From Azoarcus_F sp036734105 (GTDB lineage Bacteria; Pseudomonadota; Gammaproteobacteria; Burkholderiales; Rhodocyclaceae): a DNA stretch of 64,000 bases. The notes below the pieces were generated by a model. That model was not told the origin of the DNA and made no database searches. It saw only the letters and a program-made list of their open reading frames with translations. This document shows, one piece after another, positions 53,571 to 61,926 of this stretch. The first letter of the stretch is position 1. Each line of letters opens with the position of its first letter. The position numbers and the translations under genes are program-made. The DNA is taken from the NCBI GenBank assembly GCA_036734105.1, contig DAIMZH010000005.1, positions 1-64,000 on the forward strand. The letters run 5' to 3'.

Positions 53571-54323
53571 CTACAGCCGCAAGTGCCCACCCGGGCAGGA
53601 GCCGGCCTGCTCCAGGCGGCTCACCGTGGGGAGCAGGTCAAGCCCGGTGTCCTGCTTGAGTTGCTGCGCACGTTCGCGCATCTCGGTCAGGCTCAGCCGG
53701 ATGGCCTCGCCCTCGGCGGCAAAGGCAATCACGTTGCCGCTGTCGCAGGACGGAAAGGCGATGCTGCGACCCTCAAAAGCGTTCTGGATGCGCTCAAGAC
53801 TGGCCTTGAAGCCGCGCGACCGGCCAAACAGGTTGACCGCCATCAGCCCGTTGTCACTCAGCCTGCTGCGCGCAGCCAGATAGAATGCGACGGTGTCCAG
53901 CGCGCCTGCGCGTGCGTCTTCGTCAAAGCCATCAACCAGAATCGCGTCATAGTGTTTGTCGCAGGTCAGCACGTATTCTGCCCCATCGGAGATATGAATA
54001 TGCAGGCGCTGGTCTTCGTCTGGCAAAGCGAAAAACTGCTGGGCGGCGGCCACCACCCGGGGCTCGATCTCGACCACGTCGATTCGGGTAGCAGGGCAGT
54101 GCCGGTGGATGAACTTGGTTAGCGAGCCAGCGCCCAGGCCAATCAGCAAGGCGTTGCGTGGCCACGGCGCCTCGCGCAGCAACAGGCCGGCCATCATCTC
54201 GCGGGTGTAGGCAAGCTCCAGCGCAAACGGTTTGCGTATGCGCATCGCACCCTGCACCCATTCCGAGCCAAAGTGCAGATAGCGCACCCCGGCCGATTCG
54301 CTGATGTCGATCGGTGTACTCAT
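53571..54323 (-). CDS. Spermidine synthase-like protein
   Basis: A 250-residue protein with the Rossmann fold of polyamine aminopropyltransferases/methyltransferases. It shows LLIGLGAGSLTKFIHR, VDVVEIEPRVVAAAQQFF and YDAILVDGFDEDA, where the last acidic group lies in the active-site loop of SpeE-type enzymes. It is shorter than a full SpeE (about 285) and lacks the N-terminal beta domain, so the actual reaction is uncertain. Its ATG at 54323 shares one base with the mutS stop (TGATG). Confidence 0.8.
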   Translation of the reverse strand: MSTPIDISESAGVRYLHFGSEWVQGAMRIRKPFALELAYTREMMAGLLLREAPWPRNALLIGLGAGSLTKFIHRHCPATRIDVVEIEPRVVAAAQQFFALPDEDQRLHIHISDGAEYVLTCDKHYDAILVDGFDEDARAGALDTVAFYLAARSRLSDNGLMAVNLFGRSRGFKASLERIQNAFEGRSIAFPSCDSGNVIAFAAEGEAIRLSLTEMRERAQQLKQDTGLDLLPTVSRLEQAGSCPGGHLRL

Positions 54324-56917
54324 CAATGAGACTCCTGCCTGGCGAGGCGTTTGAGCACATAGAGCTGTTCCAGCGCTTCGCGCGGCGACAGCTCGTCCGG
54401 GTCAAGCCCGATCAGGGCGGTCAAGGCCGGGTGTGACAGGCTGGTCGGCTCCGGCTCCGGCAGATTGGCAAACAGATCGCCCTGTGGCCCGGCGCTGATC
54501 TCGCGGTTCTCAAGTGCTCTCAGGCGGCGTCGTGCATCGCGGATCACGGCGGCAGGCACCCCGGCCAGCGCGGCCACCTCTATCCCGTAGCTCTGGCTTG
54601 CCGGTCCTTCTTCAATGGCGTGCAGAAACACGATGCGATGGGCATGCTCAACTGCGTCCAGGTGCACATTGGCGCACTCGGGATAATCACTGTTGAGCCG
54701 GGTCAGTTCAAAATAGTGAGTGGCAAACAGCGTCAGACACCGGTTCTTGTCCAGCAGATGGCGGGCAATCGCCAGCGCCAGCGCCAGCCCGTCGAAGGTG
54801 GAGGTGCCACGGCCAATCTCGTCCATCAACACCAGGCTGTTGGCGGTGGCCCCATGCAGAATGGCGGCGGCTTCGGTCATCTCCACCATGAAGGTGGAGC
54901 GCCCCGAGGCCAGATCATCCGATGCGCCAATTCGCGTATAAATGCCGTCCAGCGGACCTATGCTGGCACGGTCAGCCGGGACATAAGAGCCGATGTGGGC
55001 GAGCAGGGCGATCAGCGCGATCTGCCGCATGTAAGTCGATTTGCCGCCCATGTTGGGGCCGGTAATCATCAGCATGCGACGTGTCGGGGCGAGCATGCAG
55101 TCGTTGGCGATGAAGTTTTCCACCTGCCGCTCAACTACCGGATGGCGACCGCCTTCAATCTCCAGCCCGGGCCGTGCAACAAACACCGGGCGCACATAGC
55201 CATGTCGCAAGGCGGCGTCGGCAAAGGCACCCAGCGCGTCCAGCGTGGCCACCGCGCGGGCAATACGCTGCAGCGTCGGAATGTCGGCTGCGAGGGTATC
55301 CAGCAAGGCCTCGTACAGCAGCTTCTCGCGTGCCAGCGCCCGCTCCTGGGCCGACAAGGCCTTGTCCTCAAAGCTTTTCAGTTCCGGCGTGATGTAACGC
55401 TCGACGTTCTTCAGCGTCTGCCGCCGGCGGTAGTCTTCCGGCACCTTGTCGGCGTGCGTGCGGCTCACCTCGATGTAGAACCCATGCACCCGGTTGAACT
55501 CCACCTTGAGCGTGGAAATGCCGCTGCGGGTTCGCTCGCGTGCCTCCAACTCCAGCAGAAAAGCGCCGCAGTTGTCCTGAATGCCGCGCAGCTCGTCAAG
55601 CTCGGCGTCGTATCCGCTGGCCATTACACCGCCGTCACGCAGCACCACCGAAGGCTCTTCGGCAATCGACTGCTGCAACAGCGCCGACAAGGTCTGCGGC
55701 ACCTGGGCATCGGCAAGCAGACCCAGCAGCAGGGCAGAGGCATTATCAGCGGCCAGTGCGCCAAGCTGTGGCAGACGGGCAAGGCTGTCGCGCAGCGAAG
55801 ACAGATCACGCGGGCGGGCGCTGCGCAAGGCAACACGTGCCGATATCCGCTCGATGTCGGCCACTCCGCGCAGACATTCCCGCAGTGCGCCCAGGGCGCG
55901 GCCATCACCATCGCCCATCAGCTCTGCCACCACCTGGTGACGCTCTGCCGCTACGTGGGTGTCGCGCAGCGGGTGATGCAAGGCCTTGCGCAGCCAGCGC
56001 GAACCCATGCTGGTAACGCAGCTATCGAGCAGCGACAGCAGGGTGGGGGATGCCTCGCCGCGCAGGGTTTCAGTCAGCTCCAGGTTGCGGCGGGTGGCCG
56101 CATCCAGCCGCAAAAAAGCGTTCTCGTTTTCGACTCGCAGGCTGGTGATGTGCGACAAGGTCTGCTGCTGCGTGCCGCGTGCGTAGTCGTACAAGGCACC
56201 TGCCGCCGCAACCGCCAGCGACAAGCCCTCGGCCCCGAAGCCGGCCAGATCGCGGGTGCCGAAATGACCGGTCAGCAAACGCCGCCCTGTGACCTCGTCA
56301 AATTGCCAGTCGGCCAGCTTGCGCAGCACTGGCGACAACTGTTCGACCAAGGGCAGGCTCAAACCCTCCGGCGCCAGCACCTCGGCCGGTCGTAGCCGCT
56401 CGAACTGGCTTTGCAGTTGCTCCGAATCACATTCGGTCAGCGCCAGATCGCCATTGGCAAGGTTCAGCCACGCCATGCCCAGCTTGCCGCGTTGCAGCGT
56501 CAGCGCCAGCAGCAAGGCATCGCGCCGGTCATCCAGCAAGGCCGCGTCGGTCAGCGTGCCCGGCGTGACGATGCGCGACACCGCACGCTCCATCGGCCCC
56601 TTGCCCGCGCCCGGTTCGCCAACCTGTTCGGCAATCACCACGGATTCGCCCAGCTTGACCAGACGGGCCAGATATTGCTCCACCGCGTGATAAGGCACCC
56701 CTGCCATCTTGATCGGGCTGCCGCCAGACTGCCCACGGGTGGTCAGCGTGATATCAAGCAAACGCGCAGCCTTCTCGGCATCGTCAAAAAAGAGCTCGTA
56801 AAAGTCCCCCATGCGATAAAACAGCAAGGTGTCCGGGTGCTGAGCCTTCAGCGCCAGATATTGCTGCATCATCGGGGTGTGAGCGCTTGAGTCCTTGATA
56901 TCCGGGCCTGACTTCAT
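54323..56917 (-). CDS. mutS: DNA mismatch repair protein MutS
   Basis: Recognises mismatches and small loops. The 864 residues include the mismatch-reading Phe-X-Glu as FYRMGDFYELFFDDA, connector and lever domains, Walker A MITGPNMGGKSTYMR, Walker B LVLMDEIGRGTSTFDG and the C-terminal dimer helix. The frame is open to 57007, but the ATG at 56917 (MKSGPDIKD) gives a length close to E. coli MutS (853). Two coupled genes follow. Confidence 0.96.
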   Translation of the reverse strand: MKSGPDIKDSSAHTPMMQQYLALKAQHPDTLLFYRMGDFYELFFDDAEKAARLLDITLTTRGQSGGSPIKMAGVPYHAVEQYLARLVKLGESVVIAEQVGEPGAGKGPMERAVSRIVTPGTLTDAALLDDRRDALLLALTLQRGKLGMAWLNLANGDLALTECDSEQLQSQFERLRPAEVLAPEGLSLPLVEQLSPVLRKLADWQFDEVTGRRLLTGHFGTRDLAGFGAEGLSLAVAAAGALYDYARGTQQQTLSHITSLRVENENAFLRLDAATRRNLELTETLRGEASPTLLSLLDSCVTSMGSRWLRKALHHPLRDTHVAAERHQVVAELMGDGDGRALGALRECLRGVADIERISARVALRSARPRDLSSLRDSLARLPQLGALAADNASALLLGLLADAQVPQTLSALLQQSIAEEPSVVLRDGGVMASGYDAELDELRGIQDNCGAFLLELEARERTRSGISTLKVEFNRVHGFYIEVSRTHADKVPEDYRRRQTLKNVERYITPELKSFEDKALSAQERALAREKLLYEALLDTLAADIPTLQRIARAVATLDALGAFADAALRHGYVRPVFVARPGLEIEGGRHPVVERQVENFIANDCMLAPTRRMLMITGPNMGGKSTYMRQIALIALLAHIGSYVPADRASIGPLDGIYTRIGASDDLASGRSTFMVEMTEAAAILHGATANSLVLMDEIGRGTSTFDGLALALAIARHLLDKNRCLTLFATHYFELTRLNSDYPECANVHLDAVEHAHRIVFLHAIEEGPASQSYGIEVAALAGVPAAVIRDARRRLRALENREISAGPQGDLFANLPEPEPTSLSHPALTALIGLDPDELSPREALEQLYVLKRLARQESH

Positions 56918-57080
56918 GTTTTTCAGCTTATCAGCTCTATTCGTGTTTGCAATGTGTTGCGAAAGCTCGCGGGAAAACGCGCAGATCGGCGGTCGATGGC
57001 TAGCCATGCTGTTTAGCCCGCGACTCCAACAAAGAGGGGTGCGCGGCGATTGTACTTGATCGTGAAACTGACTCGGGTTT

Positions 57081-57140
57081 GAAACCTCGCCCTTCAGGGC
57101 GAAGCGAAGGCAGGAACCCCGGGCTTAAGGCCGAGGTTTC
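57081..57140. other. Structured 60-base element with nested hairpins
   Basis: GAAACCTCG (57081-57089) and CGAGGTTTC (57132-57140) are perfect inverted repeats bounding 42 bases. Inside, TCGCCC-TTCA-GGGCGA (57087-57102) makes a second hairpin. Short GC-rich hairpins of this style occur at the ends of IS200/IS605-type elements, but no transposase remnant is present, so this origin is a guess. It lies upstream of mutS (56918-57222 otherwise holds no gene). Confidence 0.35.
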
Positions 57141-57190
57141 GGCAGAAGCGTTTTTGGGAGGGGACGCAAACCCCATCCAAATCCTGTCAC

Positions 57191-57216
57191 AGCAACAGGC
57201 CTGAAGGCCTGTTGCT
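57191..57216. repeat. Perfect 11-bp hairpin at the edge of the scar
   Basis: AGCAACAGGCC (57191-57201) and GGCCTGTTGCT (57206-57216) flank the loop TGAA. No T run follows on the plus strand. It ends 6 bases before the VapC-like remnant begins, so it may mark the break point of the insertion or deletion. Confidence 0.6.
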
Positions 57217-57222
57217 AATCAC

Positions 57223-57430
57223 TTGCTGTCAGTTGTCACCTATGCCGAGCTGCGAGCCGGGTTGAAGATACAAGAACGCAAGGGCGACCACGACGAGAAA
57301 GGGCTTGCCCTGCTGGAGCAAGGTATCCCGCTGCAGCCTTTCACCGAAGCTGACGCCGGGCAGTCAGGCATGCTGCATGCCGCCACGCATGACCGCCGCC
57401 GCGACCCGCTCGACCGGCGTCATCGCAGTC
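57223..57430 (+). pseudogene. VapC-like PIN-domain toxin remnant
   Basis: The frame reads LSVVTYAELRAGLKIQERKG and then GLALLEQGIPLQPFTEADAG, which matches the middle of VapC-type PIN ribonucleases (SVVTxAELRxG, LPFDxxAA). The first ~35 residues, with the first catalytic Asp, are missing, and similarity stops near DPLDR. It is therefore truncated at both ends and has no antitoxin partner. It would not be functional. Confidence 0.6.
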
Positions 57431-57492
57431 GGACGAGCTCCCCGACTACCCTGGCCTGCAACTGGAGCACTGGGGCGCTCAGTCGCCATCAA

Positions 57493-57650
57493 GTGAGTGA
57501 CACCGCAAATCGCATGGTGTCGGCACTCAAACAACCCGTGCGGATCATGCTGCTCGGCTCTTATTCACTTGGTGAAGCTACCAAGGGTTCCGACATCGAT
57601 CTACTCGTGGTCCAATCAGCCCCGCTCAAATCACGCTTCGACGCCGGCTG
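57493..57650 (+). pseudogene. MNT-type nucleotidyltransferase remnant
   Basis: From a GTG at 57493 the frame reads PVRIMLLGSYSLGEATKG followed by SDIDLLVV, the minimal nucleotidyltransferase signature GSx..GExx..SDIDL of MNT proteins, antitoxin partners of HEPN toxins. Similarity ends at about the suhB stop (57631), after about 50 of the usual 100 residues, and the frame then runs antisense into suhB. No HEPN gene is adjacent. It is in the same frame as the VapC fragment upstream, making a chimeric open frame. Confidence 0.6.
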
Positions 57651-58437
57651 GGCGGTGGCTCTGGATGATGGGCAGAATCTGGGCGAAGATCTTGGGGGTG
57701 CCGGCGACCAGGTTGCCGGTTTCAAGGTAGGTCGCTTCGCCAGCCAGATCGCTGACCAGGCCACCGGCCTCTTGTATCAACAGCGCCCCGGCCGCCATGT
57801 CCCAGGCTTGCAGGCCGTACTCCCAGAAGCCGTCGAAGCGACCGCAGGCGACATAGGCCAGGTCGAGCGACGCAGCGCCTGGGCGACGGATGCCAGCAGT
57901 CTTTTGGGTGAGCTCGCGGAAGGCGCCAAGATAGGCTTCGACGTTGTCGAACTCGCGAAACGGAAAACCAGTGCCTATAAGAGATTCGGACAGGCGGATG
58001 CGACGGGAAACCCGGATGCGGCGCTCGTTCAGGAAGGCGCCAGCGCCTTTGCTCGCGGTGAATAGTTCGTTGCGACAGGGGTCAAACACCACCGCTTGAT
58101 CAAGCACGCCGTTTTTCAGCAGCGCGATGGAGATCGCATATTGCGGGAAGCCGTGCAGAAAATTGGTGGTGCCGTCCAGCGGGTCGATGATCCACTGGAA
58201 CTCGGACGATGCGGTGGGGGAGGAGGCGCCGGACTCCTCTGCTAGAATGTCGTGCGTCGGGTAGGCATCACGCAACACCTCTATGATGGCGGCTTCTGCG
58301 GCCTTGTCGACCTCGCTGACGAAGTCGTTGGGCGCCTTGGTCTGAACCGAAATCAGATCGAGCTGACCGGAGGCACGGCTGATGATGGAAGCGGCGCGTC
58401 GCGCGGCCTTGACGGCGATGTTGAGGCTGGGATGCAT
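57631..58437 (-). CDS. suhB: Inositol-1-monophosphatase SuhB
   Basis: A Mg-dependent inositol monophosphatase family protein of 268 residues that also acts in rRNA transcription antitermination in E. coli. Metal-binding motifs EESG, WIIDPLDGTTNFLHGFP and AWDMAAGALLIQEAGG are intact. The ATG at 58437 (MHPSLNIAVKAAR) is the normal start; the frame is open to 58659. The gene is divergent from trmJ. Its 3' end abuts the toxin-antitoxin scar but the C-terminus looks complete. Confidence 0.95.
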   Translation of the reverse strand: MHPSLNIAVKAARRAASIISRASGQLDLISVQTKAPNDFVSEVDKAAEAAIIEVLRDAYPTHDILAEESGASSPTASSEFQWIIDPLDGTTNFLHGFPQYAISIALLKNGVLDQAVVFDPCRNELFTASKGAGAFLNERRIRVSRRIRLSESLIGTGFPFREFDNVEAYLGAFRELTQKTAGIRRPGAASLDLAYVACGRFDGFWEYGLQAWDMAAGALLIQEAGGLVSDLAGEATYLETGNLVAGTPKIFAQILPIIQSHRPAGVEA

Positions 58438-58599
58438 GAGAAATCCGGAAAGCTTGTGTTGGGCCGGGCGAGATTCGCGCAGGCCGTTGGAAGAACCCTT
58501 AATTTTAACCTTAATCCGGTCGAACGCGGCGACTCCGTCTCGTGTTCCGTCTGGATGATCTTGCGCTTGACTCTGGCGCCGTTCATTTCTGGTGAGATC

Positions 58600-59328
58600 A
58601 TGAATCAAACTGAAGACATTCTGAACCGGATTCGCGTGGTGCTGGTGCGCACCAGTCACCCTGGCAATATTGGTGCAGCCGCGCGTGCGATGAAGACCAT
58701 GGGCTTGAGCAAGTTGTATCTGGTGTCGCCGCTGAGCTTTCCTGATCCGGTTGCCGAGGCGCGTGCGTCGGGTGCGGGCGACGTGCTGAACAGCGCGGTG
58801 GTGGTGGCGTCGCTGCAGCAGGCGTTGGCAGGCACCGTCTATTCCGCAGCGCTGACTGCACGCAAGCGGGAGTGGGCAGCCCCGGCAGCTTATGTGCGGG
58901 AGGCGCTGCCCGATCTGGTGGCTGCGGCAGGCGAGGGTGAGGTGGCGCTGGTGTTCGGCGCAGAGACCAGCGGTCTGACCAACGATGAGGTGTTGCTGTG
59001 TTCGCGGCCGGTGACGATTCCTGCCAATCCGGTTTATTCATCCTTGAATCTCGGTGCTGCCGTGCAGTTGTTGTGCTACGAGTGCCGTATTGCGGCGACG
59101 CTTGCGCCCCCCTTGACTGATGCGCCGCGTGTGCTGGCGACTGCCGACGAGGTGGAAGGCTTTTACCAGCATCTGGATGAGGCCATGACGCGTAGCGGAT
59201 TTTACAAACCCGACAACCCGGGGCGCCTGCATGCGCGCGTCCGGCGCTTGTTTGCTCGTGCGCGCCTGGAGCGCGAAGAGGTCAATATTCTTCGCGGCAT
59301 TCTGGGTGCACTCGAACGCAAAACCTGA
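58600..59328 (+). CDS. trmJ: tRNA (cytidine/uridine-2'-O-)-methyltransferase TrmJ
   Basis: A SPOUT-class enzyme that 2'-O-methylates position 32 of several tRNAs. The 242 residues include RVVLVRTSHPGNIGAAARAM (SAM/tRNA site with the conserved Arg), VFGAETSGLTNDEV and IPANPVYSSLNLGAAVQL, which form the trefoil knot. The ATG at 58600 starts the conserved region. In many genomes suhB, trmJ, cysE and the isc operon are neighbours, as here. Confidence 0.95.
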   Translation: MNQTEDILNRIRVVLVRTSHPGNIGAAARAMKTMGLSKLYLVSPLSFPDPVAEARASGAGDVLNSAVVVASLQQALAGTVYSAALTARKREWAAPAAYVREALPDLVAAAGEGEVALVFGAETSGLTNDEVLLCSRPVTIPANPVYSSLNLGAAVQLLCYECRIAATLAPPLTDAPRVLATADEVEGFYQHLDEAMTRSGFYKPDNPGRLHARVRRLFARARLEREEVNILRGILGALERKT

Positions 59329-59367
59329 TTAAAATAGTCGGAAATAAAAACAGACGGAGTGCCAAGC

Positions 59368-60135
59368 ATGTTCAGCCGATTGCGTGAAGACCTTGCCAGT
59401 GTTCGTGAGCGCGACCCTGCCGCTCGCTCGACCTGGGAAGTGCTCACCTGTTACCCGGGCGTGCACGCATTGATGATGCATCGGCTCGCGCATGCGGCCT
59501 GGCAGCGCAAGCTCTTCTGGCTCGGTCGGTTCATCAGTCACATCGGACGGTTTCTGACCGGCATCGAGATTCACCCCGGCGCCTTGGTCGGGCGCAGGGT
59601 GTTCATTGATCACGGCATGGGGGTGGTGATTGGAGAGACCGCAGAGATCGGCGACGACAGCACCATTTATCAAGGGGTAACGCTGGGCGGAACCTCTTTA
59701 TACCGTGGTGCCAAGCGACACCCCACGCTTGGCAAGGGGGTCGTCATTGGGGCCGGAGCCAAGGTGTTGGGTGGCTTTGTGGTGGGCGAAGGTGCACGCG
59801 TCGGCTCCAACGCGGTGGTGGTAAAGCCCGTGCCTGCCGGCATGACCGCGGTAGGTAATCCGGCACGCCTGATCAGCCCTGATAAGTCGGCAGATCGCAA
59901 CGAAGAGCGCGAACGCAAGGCAGAGCAGATGGGGTTCTCTGCGTACGGAGTGACGCGAGACATGGACGACCCCTTGGCCAAGGCCTTGCATGGCTTGCTG
60001 GATCACGCCGTCGAGACCGATCGCAGGCTCAAGGTGGTGATTGACCGGCTTGAAAAGGCGGGCATTCCCTTCGACGAAAGCGTTGATAAGTCGGATCAGT
60101 TTGATGCAGGAAAGCTGTCGCGCATGGTGGATTGA
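59368..60135 (+). CDS. cysE: Serine O-acetyltransferase
   Basis: Makes O-acetylserine for cysteine synthesis, which in turn feeds the downstream desulfurases. The 255 residues have an N-terminal helical part with DPAARSTWEVL and CYPGVHALMMHR, then left-handed beta-helix hexapeptide repeats with IDHGMGVVIGETAEIGDD, YQGVTLGG and VGSNAVVVKPVP. The C-terminus is extended by about 70 residues relative to EpsC-type short forms. GGAG lies 9 bases before the ATG at 59368; a GTG at 59359 is less likely. Confidence 0.95.
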   Translation: MFSRLREDLASVRERDPAARSTWEVLTCYPGVHALMMHRLAHAAWQRKLFWLGRFISHIGRFLTGIEIHPGALVGRRVFIDHGMGVVIGETAEIGDDSTIYQGVTLGGTSLYRGAKRHPTLGKGVVIGAGAKVLGGFVVGEGARVGSNAVVVKPVPAGMTAVGNPARLISPDKSADRNEERERKAEQMGFSAYGVTRDMDDPLAKALHGLLDHAVETDRRLKVVIDRLEKAGIPFDESVDKSDQFDAGKLSRMVD

Positions 60136-60162
60136 GTCTCTTGCATTAACCGCTCACAGTAG

Positions 60163-60211
60163 TTGACCGTTTTTGTCGGGTTACGTATAGTTGAGTGAAA
60201 TGTTCGGGTAT
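60163..60211 (+). promoter_or_regulatory. iscR promoter with overlapping IscR type 1 box
   Basis: TTGACC (60163-60168) and TATAGT (60186-60191) are 17 bases apart, predicting a start near 60198. Overlapping the -10, bases 60187-60211 match the 25-base type 1 IscR site (ATASYYGACT...AGTCRRSTAT) at 22 positions by my count, with mismatches only in the central half-sites. This position predicts repression by cluster-loaded IscR. Confidence 0.8.
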
Positions 60212-60247
60212 TAACAAAACGTCGATTTTCGGCGCAGGGGCGACACC

Positions 60248-60730
60248 ATGAGACTGACCACCAAGGGTAGATTTGCTGTAACGGCCATGATTGATCTGGC
60301 TGCACGCGAGGCCGATGGGCCGGTGACTCTGGCTGGCATCGCGGAGCGACAGGGGATATCCCTTTCCTATCTGGAACAATTGTTTGGCAAGCTGCGCCGC
60401 TACAAGCTTGTCAGCAGCGTGCGTGGCCCCGGTGGCGGCTACAGGCTGGCGCGTGAGCTTGACGAGATCACGGTGGCAGACATCATCATCGCGGTGGATG
60501 AACCGCTCGATGCCACGCAGTGTGGTGGCAAGCAGAACTGCCACGACGAACAGCGTTGCATGACGCACGATCTGTGGGCCAATCTCAACAAACGCATGTA
60601 CGAATATCTCGATTCAGTGTCGCTGGGTGCGCTGGTCAGGCAGCAAATCAAGCCGGATGCCGACATGAACGTCATCACGGATGTGCGCAGGCGTGCCACC
60701 ATCATGCTCCGTCAGGGCGTGACTGCCTGA
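60248..60730 (+). CDS. iscR: Fe-S cluster regulator IscR
   Basis: An Rrf2-family repressor of 160 residues. A winged helix-turn-helix (about 1-75) begins MRLTTKGRFAVTAMIDLA. Cys92, Cys98 and Cys104 with His107 match the [2Fe-2S] ligands of E. coli IscR. It senses Fe-S status and represses its own operon through the box upstream. First gene of the isc operon. Confidence 0.97.
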   Translation: MRLTTKGRFAVTAMIDLAAREADGPVTLAGIAERQGISLSYLEQLFGKLRRYKLVSSVRGPGGGYRLARELDEITVADIIIAVDEPLDATQCGGKQNCHDEQRCMTHDLWANLNKRMYEYLDSVSLGALVRQQIKPDADMNVITDVRRRATIMLRQGVTA

Positions 60731-60742
60731 GGTGGGTGAGCC

Positions 60743-61897
60743 ATGTTTGCGCCAACCTATCTTGACTGGAATGCCAGCACGCCATTGCACCCGGCAGCGC
60801 TTGAGGCAATGTTGCCTTGGCTCGGCCAGCGCTATGGCAATGCGTCCAGTCGTCATGACTACGGCCGACAAGCCCGCGCAGCAATTGACGAGGCGCGTGG
60901 ACGGGTGGCGGCAGCCGTTGGCGCACATGCCAGCGAAGTGGTTTTTACCAGCGGTGGGTCGGAGTCGAACAATTCATTCGTCAAGGGTGCGGCAGGTTTT
61001 CTGAAGCCCTCGATGATTGCCATCAGCGCCATTGAGCATCCTTGTGTGCGTGAGCCTGCCTTGCAGTTGCGGCGGGCGGGGTGGTCGGTCAGGGAAGTGA
61101 CGGTTGATCACGATGGTCTGATTGATGCTCAGGATTGGCAGCAGGTTTTGAATGACAAGCCGGCCATTGTGTCGATCATGTTGGCCAACAACGAGAGCGG
61201 TGTGGTGCAGGATATCGCCACCCTGGCTGCTCAGGCGAAACGTGCGGGCGCGCTGATACACACCGATGCGGTGCAGGCGCTAGGCAAACTGCCACTTGAT
61301 TTTCGTGCGCTTGGCGTGCATGGCATGTCCTTGTCTGCGCACAAGATTGGCGGGCCGATTGGGGCTGGAGCCTTGGTGCTGGACAAGCGGGTGGAGTTGT
61401 TGCCGGTGATTGCTGGTGGTGGTCAGGAGCGTGGTTTGCGCTCTGGCACCGAGAACGTCGCTGCGATTGTCGGCTTTGGCGTGGCCGCCGAGCTGGCTGC
61501 GGGGAGCGTGGTCCGGCATCGTGCGCGGCTTGCTGCTTTGCGTGACTTTCTTGAGGTGCAATTGCGGACGAGAGGTGCAACGGTATTCTCGATTGGCGCT
61601 GCGCGTCTGCCCAACACCAGCTTCTTCGCGGTGCCCGGGCTGGATGGTGAGACGCTGGTAGGCAAGCTCGACAGGGCGGGGTTTGCGTGTGCCAGTGGGT
61701 CGGCTTGTTCCAGTGCCAACCCTGAGCCGTCGCATACCCTGCTGGCCATGGGCGTCGCGCGCGATGTTGCGCGCAGTGCGGTGCGTGTCAGCCTTGGGCA
61801 TGCTACCAACGAACAGGATGTACAGAATTTTGTGGCTGCATTCGACGCGGTTACAGGTGATCTCAAGAAACAGGCTGCCATGGCAGCCACCGTGTAA
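60743..61897 (+). CDS. Second cysteine desulfurase, NifS/IscS-like
   Basis: A class V aminotransferase of 384 residues. The PLP Lys201 lies in SLSAHKIGGP and the catalytic Cys322 in CASGSACSSANPEP, so it should be active. It differs widely from the IscS encoded next (for example YLDWNASTPLHP versus YLDYSATTPVDP) and is closer to NifS-type enzymes. It lies between iscR (12 bases) and iscS (29 bases) and must be co-regulated. Its separate role is unknown. Confidence 0.93.
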   Translation: MFAPTYLDWNASTPLHPAALEAMLPWLGQRYGNASSRHDYGRQARAAIDEARGRVAAAVGAHASEVVFTSGGSESNNSFVKGAAGFLKPSMIAISAIEHPCVREPALQLRRAGWSVREVTVDHDGLIDAQDWQQVLNDKPAIVSIMLANNESGVVQDIATLAAQAKRAGALIHTDAVQALGKLPLDFRALGVHGMSLSAHKIGGPIGAGALVLDKRVELLPVIAGGGQERGLRSGTENVAAIVGFGVAAELAAGSVVRHRARLAALRDFLEVQLRTRGATVFSIGAARLPNTSFFAVPGLDGETLVGKLDRAGFACASGSACSSANPEPSHTLLAMGVARDVARSAVRVSLGHATNEQDVQNFVAAFDAVTGDLKKQAAMAATV

Positions 61898-61926
61898 CAG
61901 ACAGTAAAGGCTTACGGAGAGCGAGC

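Noticed and set aside
54620..56395. A 591-codon open frame on the plus strand opposite mutS
   Set aside because: It is rich in Gln, His and Arg and has no motif; it is a reading-frame shadow of the high-GC mutS coding strand.
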